DNA from: Klebsormidium nitens
Lineage: Eukaryota > Streptophyta > Klebsormidiophyceae > Klebsormidiales > Klebsormidiaceae
Assembly: GCA_000708835.1 (NCBI GenBank)
Contig: DF237007.1
Location: forward strand, 124,001-188,000
Direction: 5' to 3'
Length of the DNA: 64,000 nucleotides
A program made the position numbers and the translations under genes. The notes under the pieces are model-generated. The model saw only the letters and a program-made list of their open reading frames with translations, had not been told where the DNA came from and made no database searches. Positions 34,601-46,600 of this stretch are shown one piece after another. Position 1 is the first letter of the stretch. Each line of letters begins with the position of its first letter.

Positions 34601-37600
34601 ACACGACGTCCTCGACAAGTCAGTGGCCTTCCTTACTTGTGAGACACAACTTCCTTCCAGGCCAGGAACGGGTCCCGGCACAGCTGGTGCGCGCGCACGC
34701 GCTGTAACCGCTTCACGGCCGCGCACTTGGAGTGCCAGCGCGACCAGGCCTGCAGAAAGTTGCGCGAGACGTCGTCAAGCGGTGGGAGCAAAGGCACCCT
34801 TTCGTGTTTTCTGCTTTTTAAATGCAGAGAAAGAGCGTCGATCATTTCAAACTTTCTCTGCTTCTTTGATAGCACAGGAAGAGCGTAGATCAAGTCAACC
34901 GTATGATTACTTCTGACAGTAAGAAGAGGAGCGAACAAACTCTTCACCTTCCTCTCTGTCGTAATGTGCTGTCACTAACTCTCAGGAAAATTCACTTCTG
35001 CCAGAGTTGTTGGCCCGAAAATACGAGGACGCTCTCTGAAGACCAAGAAGGATTGGCTCAGACTTGGTGCACGTACCCGTAGCGAGCGGATCAAGGACGA
35101 TCGGACGGCGCACTCCGCGGCCGCCTCGTCGCGCCAGATGGTGCGGTGGAGCTGGAGGGCGAGCAGCGTCTGCACACGGAACGGTTTTAGACTCTTGGGA
35201 TTTTAGAAACGGCACTTCTTAAAAGCATTTCGAATTCATTGAATCAAGTCACATCGTCATCTGAGGACGAGTTCTTGAAGTGGAACAGCAATTGGGTGGG
35301 TGTCTGATTTGAAGGGGGACTTTGACAAAGCTTGGCTATGATCTATTGTCGCGTTTTGAGACCCGGGGTTAGGGGAACAAGATACAATCGTACGGGTATG
35401 CGCGCATTCCTTTCTTTGTTTTCCAAGTCACACTAGAGCTCTGCATATCAGACCTATTGAGAAGGAGGGATCTGAAGCTCGAATCTATCCAAGTGTGCAT
35501 GAGGGAAGTCGAAGCAATCGGGGTCATTCCCACCTTCCGCTTCAGCCGCCTTGCCCCTTGCGTGAAAACGCTCCACTCCCGGAACGCGGCCGCGCGCGCA
35601 CGCCGCTCGCTTAGAATTGTCATCCGTTCTACGACGGCCCGGTGGTGCGCTGACGTGGCAGCGACGTCAACCCAGCTGTTAAAGACGGCTCGTGCCACGG
35701 GGTTTTGGAAGGCGGCCAGCGCGTACGCGGCCGCGGCTCGTTGGTCTCCGAGAGTAGCGACGCGGCTCCGAAAGCCGTCGAAGGCACCTGCCTGTGGAGA
35801 CGGGGAACTTGTGAACGACAAAGCGAACGTTGGAAAAGCAATCAGTGTTTTCAGGAGGTGATCGAGGTCGGAAATATGCAGAGTCTCTTGTTCCTGTTCA
35901 TGCAGTGATCAAGAAGCTGCAAGAACAGTAAGGAGACAGTAGTGTTGCGGGTGGGGTGAGTTGGGGGTTAAGGAGGTGTGTGCGCGTGCGGAGCGCGTAT
36001 ACCTTTTGTTTATCGAGTCAAGGGCTGGTTATCCACTGAGCTTCCGCTTACGATATCAAGACACACGGTCTATACGCACGATGTACCAAATGCTTCCTTC
36101 TTGTATCCGTGTTTCTCCCACCGACTCAAGGACTATTTCAGAAATGCCAGGGAGGTTTACATGAGCTTGTGATAGAAGCTGCGTCGTCTGGAGACAAGGC
36201 AGTCTCGGACTGTTCTCTATCACGGAAACGGTAGCGGAACCGGAATCGGAAATGGTAACGGAAAAGGAAGAGCTTCTCACCAGCTGCACGTTCCTCCAGC
36301 GGAGCCCCGCTTTGGTCACCGTGTCGCGCAGCCGCTTCTGCTCGCGCACCCCCTCCCGCCACCCTTGCAGCGCGGCGTGTGCGCGATTGTACGCCCACGC
36401 GCGCAGCGCGCGCTCCAGGACAGCCTTCCACCGGTGTGCCTCGGCAGTGTGCTCGACCCTACAGATTAGGAGGGGAAGTTTTGAGCTCGAGAACGGTTTG
36501 GTTCATTTCAGGAAAAGGTGTTTCTGAAGTGCATCGGCCATCTAGAGGATCTTTGACCTTCCTTCTGGGAAAATTTTGCTCCTAAAGAACTCCTTGAAGA
36601 TGGCTTGTTCTGTCAGCCTCTCAAGTAGATTTAAAAATTTCAGGGGGGAAACAAAGGCGACAAATAATCTTAACAGAGGGACGTTGTAGTAGGTTGAGTG
36701 ATCTACCCCCTTCAAATACCTTTGGTCAGGAAGGCTCCACCGAAAAAGATCTTGCAAAACACTAGCATTCCGTTGAGATGAGAGTTTTTGAGGGCATCCA
36801 ATCTGCGCTTAAGCAAAAGGGATCAGTGTCGCCCAAAACAGGGCCTCACGCCTTACCAGCTCGCCAAAGCGCCCGCCTGCAGCCTCAGGCGGGCCCTGTA
36901 AACGACCGCGTCAACCACCGCCACCCGATGGATCCTCTGGTACGTACTGTTGCGCCACGTGGCGAGCAGGGCCTTGAGCTCCGCCATGGTGACGTCAGGC
37001 GCGGCGCGTCCGCCGCGCCGCACGGCCGCGCGCGCGTCTCTGACCTGGAGCGCGACCTCGCGCCAGCGCGCGAAGGCGGGGCCCGCGCACCGCGCGAGCC
37101 AGTGGCGGTGCGCCTGGCGGAAAAGAGGGTTAGGATGCTCGTCATGATCAGGTTAGTGAAAAGATTGTGGGTTGCATGATATCGGTTTAAACCGTCTCTT
37201 TATGTTTGATGAACGAACAATTTGGACAAACCTGGAGATCTCAGGTTCTGGGGTGTTTGGATTGGTCATCCTCGGGGCCTCAAGCTGACAAGGTCGCGTT
37301 CGATCTTCTATCTGTATCTTATCTCGAACTCTAACGGGATGAAATGTAAAATCTTCTTTGAAGGGACCGAAAGAAGAAAACTCCGATTCCGGTGATAAAT
37401 TTGGGAAGCTAGTGCGTGATGCAGGCGTAGAGAGCCAGAACAGCGCGGCCCTTCTCAGCATGGAGTAATAGGTGGAGGTTATGCACAATTCGTACAGAAC
37501 ACCATGAAAGGAAGGGCTGAAAGGAGTTTGTAAGGCAGATGAGACGAGTGGAGCTCCGTACCACGTTGATGGCTCTCCTCTTGGCCTTTTGTGCGCGCGC

Positions 37601-40600
37601 GGTTCGCGCCCAGTTCAGAAACGCCCCGCCTAGCACGTGTGCGCGCTGGAAGCCCCGCACTGCTCTCCGCAAGAACTGCGGGACAGCGGAGTGGCGGAGT
37701 CAGCGGAACAGCGGATCGGCAGAGCCAGGGGAACACCAAAAGACAGTGGCGTTCGGGCGGCTTCTGTTACGAAGCCAATGTTCGTGCTGATGCAGGCCCG
37801 CTCGCTGCTTCACGCAATATACTTGGAGAAAGGTGCAGTCGCCAGAGTACAGAAGGCCACAATTACACGCACAATGGGGAGGCTGAAGGTTCGAACGTTT
37901 AGCAGCTCTCAAGCCAGCACATCAGACAAGGTTACCCTTTGAGAGATGGGATTCTCAAAGACCGTCCGGCTCACCCGCTGACGGTGTGCGTGCGCGTGCC
38001 ACGCGCGCACTTGGCAGCGAGCTGCTGCCTGGGCGCGCGCGGCGCGGAACACCACGACTGCACAATACAGCGTAACGTCAGCGCAGTGGGAAGGCATCGA
38101 ACGTCGGATGCTTCGTCGTTCTGCTAAGTTGGCGGATCCGGTTATGAAAAGGAGCGATCACAGAACAGAATTGTCGGGCTCTTGTCTGCTCTACGTTGCT
38201 ACAAGAGAAAGGAACATTGAAGGACGAGGTTGTTCAAAAATACAAAGACGTGGACTGAGGCATGTTTTTGACCGAGCCTTTGAATGTCCTGAAATTGAGA
38301 TCAAGCTGTCGTCCTTGCGAAGGGGGGCGCTTCGAAGAAACATCGCAAAAGGCTCTCAACCCTCAAAGAAGGAGGATTTCGTAGGTGCTGAGAGCTGCTA
38401 ATTGCGGAAATACGGCCAAATAATAGAACATCAAAGCCTGATTGAAGCCCGCATTCTGAAGAGAAAGAGATACGATTTGAAGCTGCGGTTGTTCAGCGAG
38501 ACTTACCAGTGGCCGCGACCGCCTTCTTCATGTCAGCAATCCCCTTCCATCTCAAAAGCACGGTCCTCAACCGGAAGTTCTCCATCCGAATGAACACCAG
38601 AGTAAAGAACTCAAGCCGCGCGCGCCTCTCCGTAATCTGCACGTGACGTCATTGCAAGCTTCAGGACGGCGGCTGACGTCGGACAACGAACTTTGTTTTT
38701 CCATAACCCTGAAGCTGAAGCTTCAGCCTTCAGCAGGCATCCTCTGGCAGGCTATCCCGATGAAGGCGACCACAATAACTGAATAACTTCAATAGAGCGA
38801 TTGCCGAGAAATCCAAATTCTGCTCGAAACAGGGAACGTATGGCGTTTCGACATACGGACGGCAACAAGTCATCGCTCCTGCGTACAATCCAATTTGCAG
38901 ACGTGTCTGAACGTTTGCTTTCGCCTCAGCAGGCTGTTTTTGCCGGCCCTTGACATGAGAGGGCCACCCAAAGTGGCACCGTCGTCGCTTTCATGCTTAG
39001 AATCTGCTCTGGATTAACGCAACTCTCAATGCAAGAAACATTAATTGAGCTTCAACGGAAGTTCATCTGAGGTCAAGATAAGGTCTATTCGAGCTTTTTC
39101 TGGCATGTGCTGACGTACCAGCTGTCGCCAAGAGACCCATCCCGACTGCTTCAGCCGCCGCGCGTAGGCCAGCAGCGCACGCGCGTTGGCCTCCCGGGCA
39201 GCCTGCCGAGGAAAGCAAAGACGATTGTCGAGCGAGCTTTCAATTTCGGATTTAGAGGACAGGAGCACCTTTCCAAAGGGTGGAAGTGCAAACCCCTCGG
39301 AAATGTTATAGTAGCTTCTCTCGATTGTTCACGGCGCCGGACTGTTAGATTTTGACTTTCAAGGGTGAGCCCAAAATCCTCGTCCAGAGTCCGCTTGACG
39401 GAAGAGACACAATACCAGCACCCACTACCGGATTCGGCTCCACGACTCGCCTACTTTAGCGGAAGCGCAAAAGAAACAACCGAAGGCCGAAAGGCCAGAC
39501 TGTGTGCATTGCCGCCATTGGCTTATCAGGTCGGTTTCAAATGCTCGATAACCTAGAATCTGCAGTGTGTATTCAGCTTGCCATGATTTTCTTGATTTGA
39601 AAGCTTCTTTTCTGCTTCCCCTCTTCCGTTTTGCCGCTTATATGGTCGGACGCGCTCACCCTCAGCGCCCGCACCCTCCTCTTCCAGGCGTGCAGAAGCG
39701 TCCGCATCCAATGGCCCGCTGCCAGGTGTGCGCGCGCGCGCTTCTCCCGCTGGAGAGCGCAATACGACGTCCACGACCGGAAGTGCAATTCTGCGCGGCA
39801 AATACGGGGTTTTAGGTCGTGTGGAGACATGCTTCTACATTTGGCAAGGTCAACAAGCAGGGGATTCCGTGCCAGGAACTTTTCTACCTTGTGCTTCAGC
39901 AGGGACTAATATCTGACAACGAAAATTAACAAGAGACCTGTAAGAAGACGGAAGACACCGGCAATGACAGTACGACGAAAGACGATCAAAGTGCCGTATG
40001 TCCAGCTTTGTAACTCTTTGTCTCAGAGATCTTCCGGAGGCTTCAAGTTTCTGAACAAAAATCACACGTTATGCTCCAGAGATCTACTGACTCGTCCCGT
40101 TCTAGAAAACAGCAGAAACAAATGATGCTTTCAGGTCGTCTCGTTAAAATCCACATCACCCCCGCCGGCTCACTTTTCGCGTTCCGCTCGCGCATCCCCT
40201 CCCCCCACCGCCGCCGCCTCCCCCGTTCCACCGCCAGCCTGAACCCCGCGACCGCTGACGTCAGCAGCCGCCGGTAGCGGCTCTCGAGCGCGCGCGTGGT
40301 GTGCGCGCGCGCGAGCTCGCGCTCGTGGCACCATTCGAGCCAGCGGTCGAACGCGAGCGCCTGCTTTAGGCACTCCCAGCGCGCGAGCGCGCGCAGAGCG
40401 CGCTCGCCGAGGGGCTTTCCGTGGCAGAGCGCGGCAATCTGCGGAAGGACGACTTGGGTAAGGGTACTACGAGATCGTCTTGCTCTGATGGATGATTTGC
40501 TCCAGCTTGCAAACGATGTTGGTACGTAGGTTGGTCTTCATCAAGTACTGGCTCTTCCAACCAAGGCAAGTATTACTTTGGAGAGATCCTCCCACAAAAT

Positions 40601-43600
40601 AAGTAAAGGCGGGTAAATGGAGAATAACAACCTTTTAAGGGCGTTTGCTGATCGCCGTCGACGTCTTTTATTTCGTTTGAAATTCATCGTTCAACAGTCA
40701 AAGGAAAAGTGGTTGATAAAAGTGTTTGGGTCAAGTTGGAGTGAGCGGCTCATTCCTCTGTCTCATTCAAAGATTGTGCCCCTGAGCGAAAGAGTTCTGC
40801 AGCAATGGTCATCCCGTACAGCCGCTTTGTCCCAAAACCTGCCTGATTCCCCGAGGCATATCCGAGCGGAGAAAAAGGTTTCAGTCATGCTACGTCACGT
40901 GAAACGAAGTCGATAGCAGTCGCGTATTGAACTTTTCCGGTGCGCTTCCAACTATCGACACTCACCCTCGCAACCTCCGCTTCCTCCTTCCTGATGTTCT
41001 TCGCGGTGTCAAGCCAGTCGCGCAGAATCTCGCGCAATCGCTCTGTCCGCACCCGCTCGTACAGCGCCGCGGCCGCCTTGCGCGTCCAAATAAGGCGCAC
41101 CCACGTGCGGAATGCGCGCCCCAGCGCGCCCACCTGCCAGTTGCGCAGGAGCGCGCGCAGCGCGCGCTTGACGCGCACGTTCTCGCGCAGCTCGAAAAAG
41201 GCGCCCGCAAGGAGGTCGCGCCGGTACTGCGCTTTGACGCGCACGGCGAGTTGGTCGGCGGCGCTGTGGAAAAGCAACAAAGCGAAGACAATCAGTGGCT
41301 AGTAACCGGCGAACGTGTAAACGATGCTCGTCAGGAGGTTCGAAGGGCCCTTGTAGCGGTTCAAGACGAAAAAGCATCAACGGGGTTTGAAGGGATTTGA
41401 ATCTGCCTTTCGGAAGATATGGCCCGTTAATCAAACCGAATGCCTTGACTCAGAAACTGTTGAGCTGAGTCAACTGCCTGCTAGAATCAAAGCAAAGCTT
41501 ACACGAGCTGGATTTGCGGAAAAGGGGATGCCTCCGCGTCTCTGAATCTCAAAATAAGAGCGACATCTCCTTCCCGCGCCTACTTTGAATTACTTTCATC
41601 TCAAGGGAAATAAGAAATCAACCAAACGCCGTCGGTGCCAAATTATGTGCGCGAGCTCACCTGACGATTTCCCTCACGCACTTAACGTACTCGCGCCACG
41701 CGGCCCACGCCTCTGCTGCCATCTTGCGGTCGTACAGCCGCCGCGCCTCTCGCTTCACCTGACGCATGCCGGCCGCGTAGCGGAAACCCTCCAGCGCGGC
41801 CGCGAGGAGCCGCCGGCCGCGCTTCTCGCGGAGCAGGTTCACGCGGAAGATGGTCTCCATGCGGTCTCTGTCGGGAAGGAAATCCGGGTTGGTGTTTGGT
41901 CTGGATTGCTAACCCGGTTGTGAATCCAAAGAAAACAGTGATTTATGCGATTGAAGGAACGTGAGTCAAGAAACTTGAACATGGATCGTGTTGATATAAG
42001 ACTTGGAAGGGTGCTTTTCCTCGATTGACGTCAGATAATGCTCAGCCTTTCAGATTCAGTTCTCGCTTTGTACTTCGAAGTTATGAAGGAAGGCCGTGCG
42101 AGGTTCATGAAGAGCGGCGGACAGTTGTACCAAAAGAATTGTGCAGGATCGCCGCACGCATTGGTGACGTGACAATTTTCGCACACAACGCATGCTTCGC
42201 AGTACCACACTAGAAGTTTGGTTTTGAGAAAGTCGCGCGCGAGCCCTCACATCCAGGACGCGAGCGCTTTTCTGAGCAGCCGCGCACAGTCGTGCTCGAC
42301 GGCCATGTCCTCCACCGCGCGCGCGGTTTGCTCCGCCTCCGTCACTTCCCTCCACTGGTGAAACGCAGTGTACAGCTGGCGCTGGGTTAGCAGGACCACG
42401 GCGCGGTTAAGCAAACCCAGGCGGCGGCGCTTGTCCGCGACCTTGTCCGCCCACCCGTCGAAGGCGCTGCGGAGCGTCCGCTGCTGCCAGCTGGCACGAA
42501 ATGAGTGGTTGTCAGTTCCAGAGCTTCTGAGATTGAAGCTTACAGTGGGCGTGTAGGCATTTTCGGTCGGGCGGTTGAATAGTTGTCGAAGAGCGTTTGA
42601 CGGCTACAGAAAACTCTCATCACATATTCAAAGCCCGGAATGCCACTTTGTGATCTGTGGGACGAAAGCCTGATGGAGGAACTAATCTTGAGAATAGAGC
42701 AGATTGTGTGCAACCTATCGCTGAAACGTTTCGAGACGTTGCCAATTGACTTAACGAAGGGCTCAACGGGTGCTTACTGGTGGTCGAAAGGAACCCAAAA
42801 AGCAGTAGGACACACGAACGGCTACAAATTTTGTCACATAAAATGTCCATGAATGGGTTGCTGAAGTCGTGCCCGACAAGACCGCCCTTTGATTATGAAA
42901 GATTGTTCTCCCCGAAAGAAAGATTGCCACTGAGGCAAGGAAAAACACGCAGATTTGCTGAAGAATTATTACCAAGATCACAAACGTAGCACAAAACAAA
43001 CGAACGGGAACTCCTCGTCTGTATATTATCTGCCGGCTGGAAAAAAGCTCTGTACGGCCTACCTTTTGACAACCGCAGTCAGCACCTTCCGCGCTCGCCG
43101 CTTCTCCCGCGCAGTCACGGACCACTCCGCCAAGACCTCCGCCATCTGCTTCAGCGCGCGCCGCGCGCGCGCGCCCTCTAAGAGCGCGCCCCAGCGCGCG
43201 TGCTCCTCCGCCCACCCCCTCCAAAACCTCAGAACCTCGCGCGAGACGCGCACTCCGCGCCGCACGAGCGCGCGCTCGACCAAACGTTCCCTCTCGCCGC
43301 GCCCCGACACAACCGCCGCCCAGTTCCGCAGAACCGCCGACGCCATCCGCTTCCCGTGCCGGAGCAACGCCTGCTCGACACGTGTCCGCACGTCCTTGCG
43401 GTAGAGGAAGCCGTCTAGCCAGCACGAGAAGGCGCCGCGCAGTTGCATGGACCTCCAGAAGCCGACCGCGCGCCTGAGCGCGCGCTTCTTCTCCCTGCGC
43501 GATTCCCAGCCGTCGTGCCAGCCTAGGAAGGCGGCGCGCAGCCGGTGCGTGTTCCAGAAAGCGACGGCGCGCTCGAGGCGGCCGCGCTTGTCCGTGCGCG

Positions 43601-46600
43601 CGCGCGCGAGCTCGCGCCAGAGGCCGAAGGCGCCGCTGAGCTGGCCTTTCTGCCAGTGCGCGAGCGCGCGCCTGCACGAAAGACGTCTGTAAGATTCGCG
43701 CTTGGAGGTCTCAAACATATACTACGATAGATGATGTCCTCCAATCTAGGTTGCAAGTATATGTTTGAGACCTGCATACTTAGCGTGTCTGTCTTGTTTA
43801 AAGCTTATTTGAAACAGTAGTCTGAACATGCTCATCATCCTTGAAAAGATTGACTGCTTCAATTGTGTGACTAATACCTTAAAATCGTGGCCCTTAGCAT
43901 TCCAATAATCTGCAACAGATTTCATAGAAAAATTGAGGTCAACTCCTCGACCTTCCGGTTTTCGGACGACTCCTCAACATCGACTCTCCATGCCAAGCAC
44001 AAGTCAGGCTGGCTTGGAAAACCCAGTTTGGAATTTCTCAAAGACAAAAGTTCACAATTTGCTGTCCCCAGCCATCACCTGGGCTTCCATACGCTACACC
44101 CCACCTTAGGACCGGGGCGGTGCCCGCGTGCTCTCGCCAGGCGTGCATCACTCGTGCGGTCTCCCTCTCGCGCCATACGCTATCCGCCCGCTCTTTCGCC
44201 TCGTAGCCGCGCGCGCGCTGCTCGAAGTACTCCTTCCACGCGCGGAGAGCTTTGTCCTTGTAGCCGTTGCCGCAGCAACGCCTGGGAGGAAAAGAAAGCT
44301 TAGGAGCCGTGTAAAAAGGATCAACGAACGTCAAACAATGAGTACTGAGATTTCATGATGAGACTAAATACAAAGAAAATGGGAGACGTTGTCGAGTGAA
44401 AGGAAGACACGCATCGGTCAAACAGTCCCCAAATGCGTTCTCGCTGCGCGATGTAGAGGAATCCTGGGCTCTCGCATCCCGCACTCCCCTACCGTGGAGC
44501 CGGCAAGCCTAAGAATGTGACAAGGGCAGGATAGGACATACCTCGGAGAGTTTAATGCTAGAAGCTTGCATCAAAGTGATCGGAAGCACTTCTCGTGATC
44601 TGCATACTACCTGTTGGGGTTGAGAGACTGTAATGATATTCGTTGTCTTGCCCTTAACTGCAAGAACCCGATTCTTAATGCATCGAAGGGGGCTGATCGA
44701 CATGACGAAGCAATGGTCCGCCAAATGATTCAAGCAAACCTTTGGACACGCGTTCCTAATAAGGCGCAGGACCTCTTAGACCAGGGGTTCAAGGAGACTT
44801 TTGATCCAGCAGTATATGTTCTGCACAGAGATACACGCCTCGTGCACGCCTCAACTCTGCCTCTAACCATTGTCAGATTTTCATCCCCTCCAGAATACTC
44901 AAAAGCAGACCAAAGCCGTTCCACTGAATGACGTCACTCTACGAGCACCGATTCCACCATTGAGCGCCCCCAACCCAGGCCTCCTTTGCCTGCCAGAACA
45001 TCCCGCTACCAATACGTCTTCTCGAATCCACACAAGATGACATCAGGCTCAACGAGATGACGCCACTCACTCTGCCAGCGCGTTCGCCCGCTCCTTCCAC
45101 TTGGCGTTCCCCAGCCTGCCCCGGCATTCTGCTCCGAACGAACCAAGTCTCCAAAATCCCACAGAGGATAACGTCAGGCGCAACAAAGTAACGTGACTCA
45201 CTCTGCCAGCGCGTTCGCCCGCTCCTTCCACTTGGCGTTCCCTGTCTTGCCCGATCATCCCGCTTCCAAAGGGGAAAGTATTCCAAAGCCCACAGACGAT
45301 GACGTCAGGCTGAATTGGGTGACGTGACTCACTCTGCCAGCGCGTTCGCCCGCTCCTTCCACTTGGCGTTCCTCAGCCAGGTTTGCCACGCCGTCAGGCA
45401 GCGCAGCAGGCTCTTCCGCCGCCACACCTCGAGCGCGATGCGGCTCGCCTTCCCGCTCGCGAGCGCGCCCCCGGCGAGCGCGAGCGACACCTCGCCGCTC
45501 GCCCACCTGGGTGGTGTGAATTGAATTGTTAGCTTTATGCTCGCAAGCGCGCTCCCGCAAGCCTAAACGACGGCTCTCCGATGATGAGTCTGGTGTTCAA
45601 GCCGTGCAGTTGTCGCAAACTTTCTCGTAACCGATGTTTTTAGGCACTTGCATTGATGCCAAAGCTGCCCGTTCAGAGTGTTAGCGAAAATAGCTTCGAG
45701 CTTCGAAAACTAAAAGATAGATAAAGATAAATAGATAAAGATAAAAGATAAATGAATTTCAAAAATTTTTTGACCAACTTTTTCTCTGCTTCTTGGGGCT
45801 TTAGGCGTCTTTTTGGACCAGCTTCAACTTTCATGGACATACCAGCAAAGATGTTGGAAAGGCAACAAATGAACCGGCAGAATTTCCTTGTAATCGTGTA
45901 TGTTGAGACGCTAACTAAATATTCCCTGGTCGTTCCGTGAACATGATATCGATTAAAGCTACCAACCTTGCGATTGCCACCTGCGCGGCGGTCCTTAATC
46001 GCCGCTCCTTCTGCGCGTGACTCAGCAGCCCCTGTAGTCCCTTCTGGAGCCAGCTCTGCCGCCACTGCTTGACCGCCACGTGGACCATCTTCGTCGCGCG
46101 CGCCCAGCGCGCGAGCGCCCACCTCAGGAGCGCGCGGTCACCGCGCCCGGCCGCGACCTCCGACGCCGCGCCGAGGTGCCGCCGGAAGCGCGCGTGCAGC
46201 TTCCACCAGACGAACGCGCGCGACACGAGGCGGGTTTGGCGGGTTTGGAGGCCGGTTTGGAAGGTCTGGGCGAGGGTTTTGGCGCGGCGGGTGTGCGCGC
46301 GCCAGCGGCGGAAGGCGCTCTTAAGGAGGCCCTCGGACCAAAGGCCTGGAAATGGTCAGACTGGATGTTTTAGGAGGAGGGAGAGAGCGCTTCAATCATA
46401 TCCTTGAAGCCGCTGTAGTACCGCCTTATAGATGGAATCAACGAGCATGTTTTGGGAAGGCGTGAATCCTACGAACGGATAGAGAGTTCCGGCGCAGTCG
46501 ATGAGGTTGCGGCAGGCCCAAATGTACGGGCAGCAACATTTTGCAGAACCACACTCCAGGATTTGTACCCGACATCTCGAAACCAGCCAGAGCGGGCATT

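Noticed and set aside
31618-34964. Several long plus-strand frames over the SFI1-like exons
   Set aside because: They mirror Arg/Ala-rich codons of the minus-strand exons, break at each intron of the true gene, and show no motifs.
44614-44931. 105-codon plus-strand frame in an SFI1-like intron
   Set aside because: Starts at TTG, has no family features, and lies in an intron next to the 131-bp repeats.
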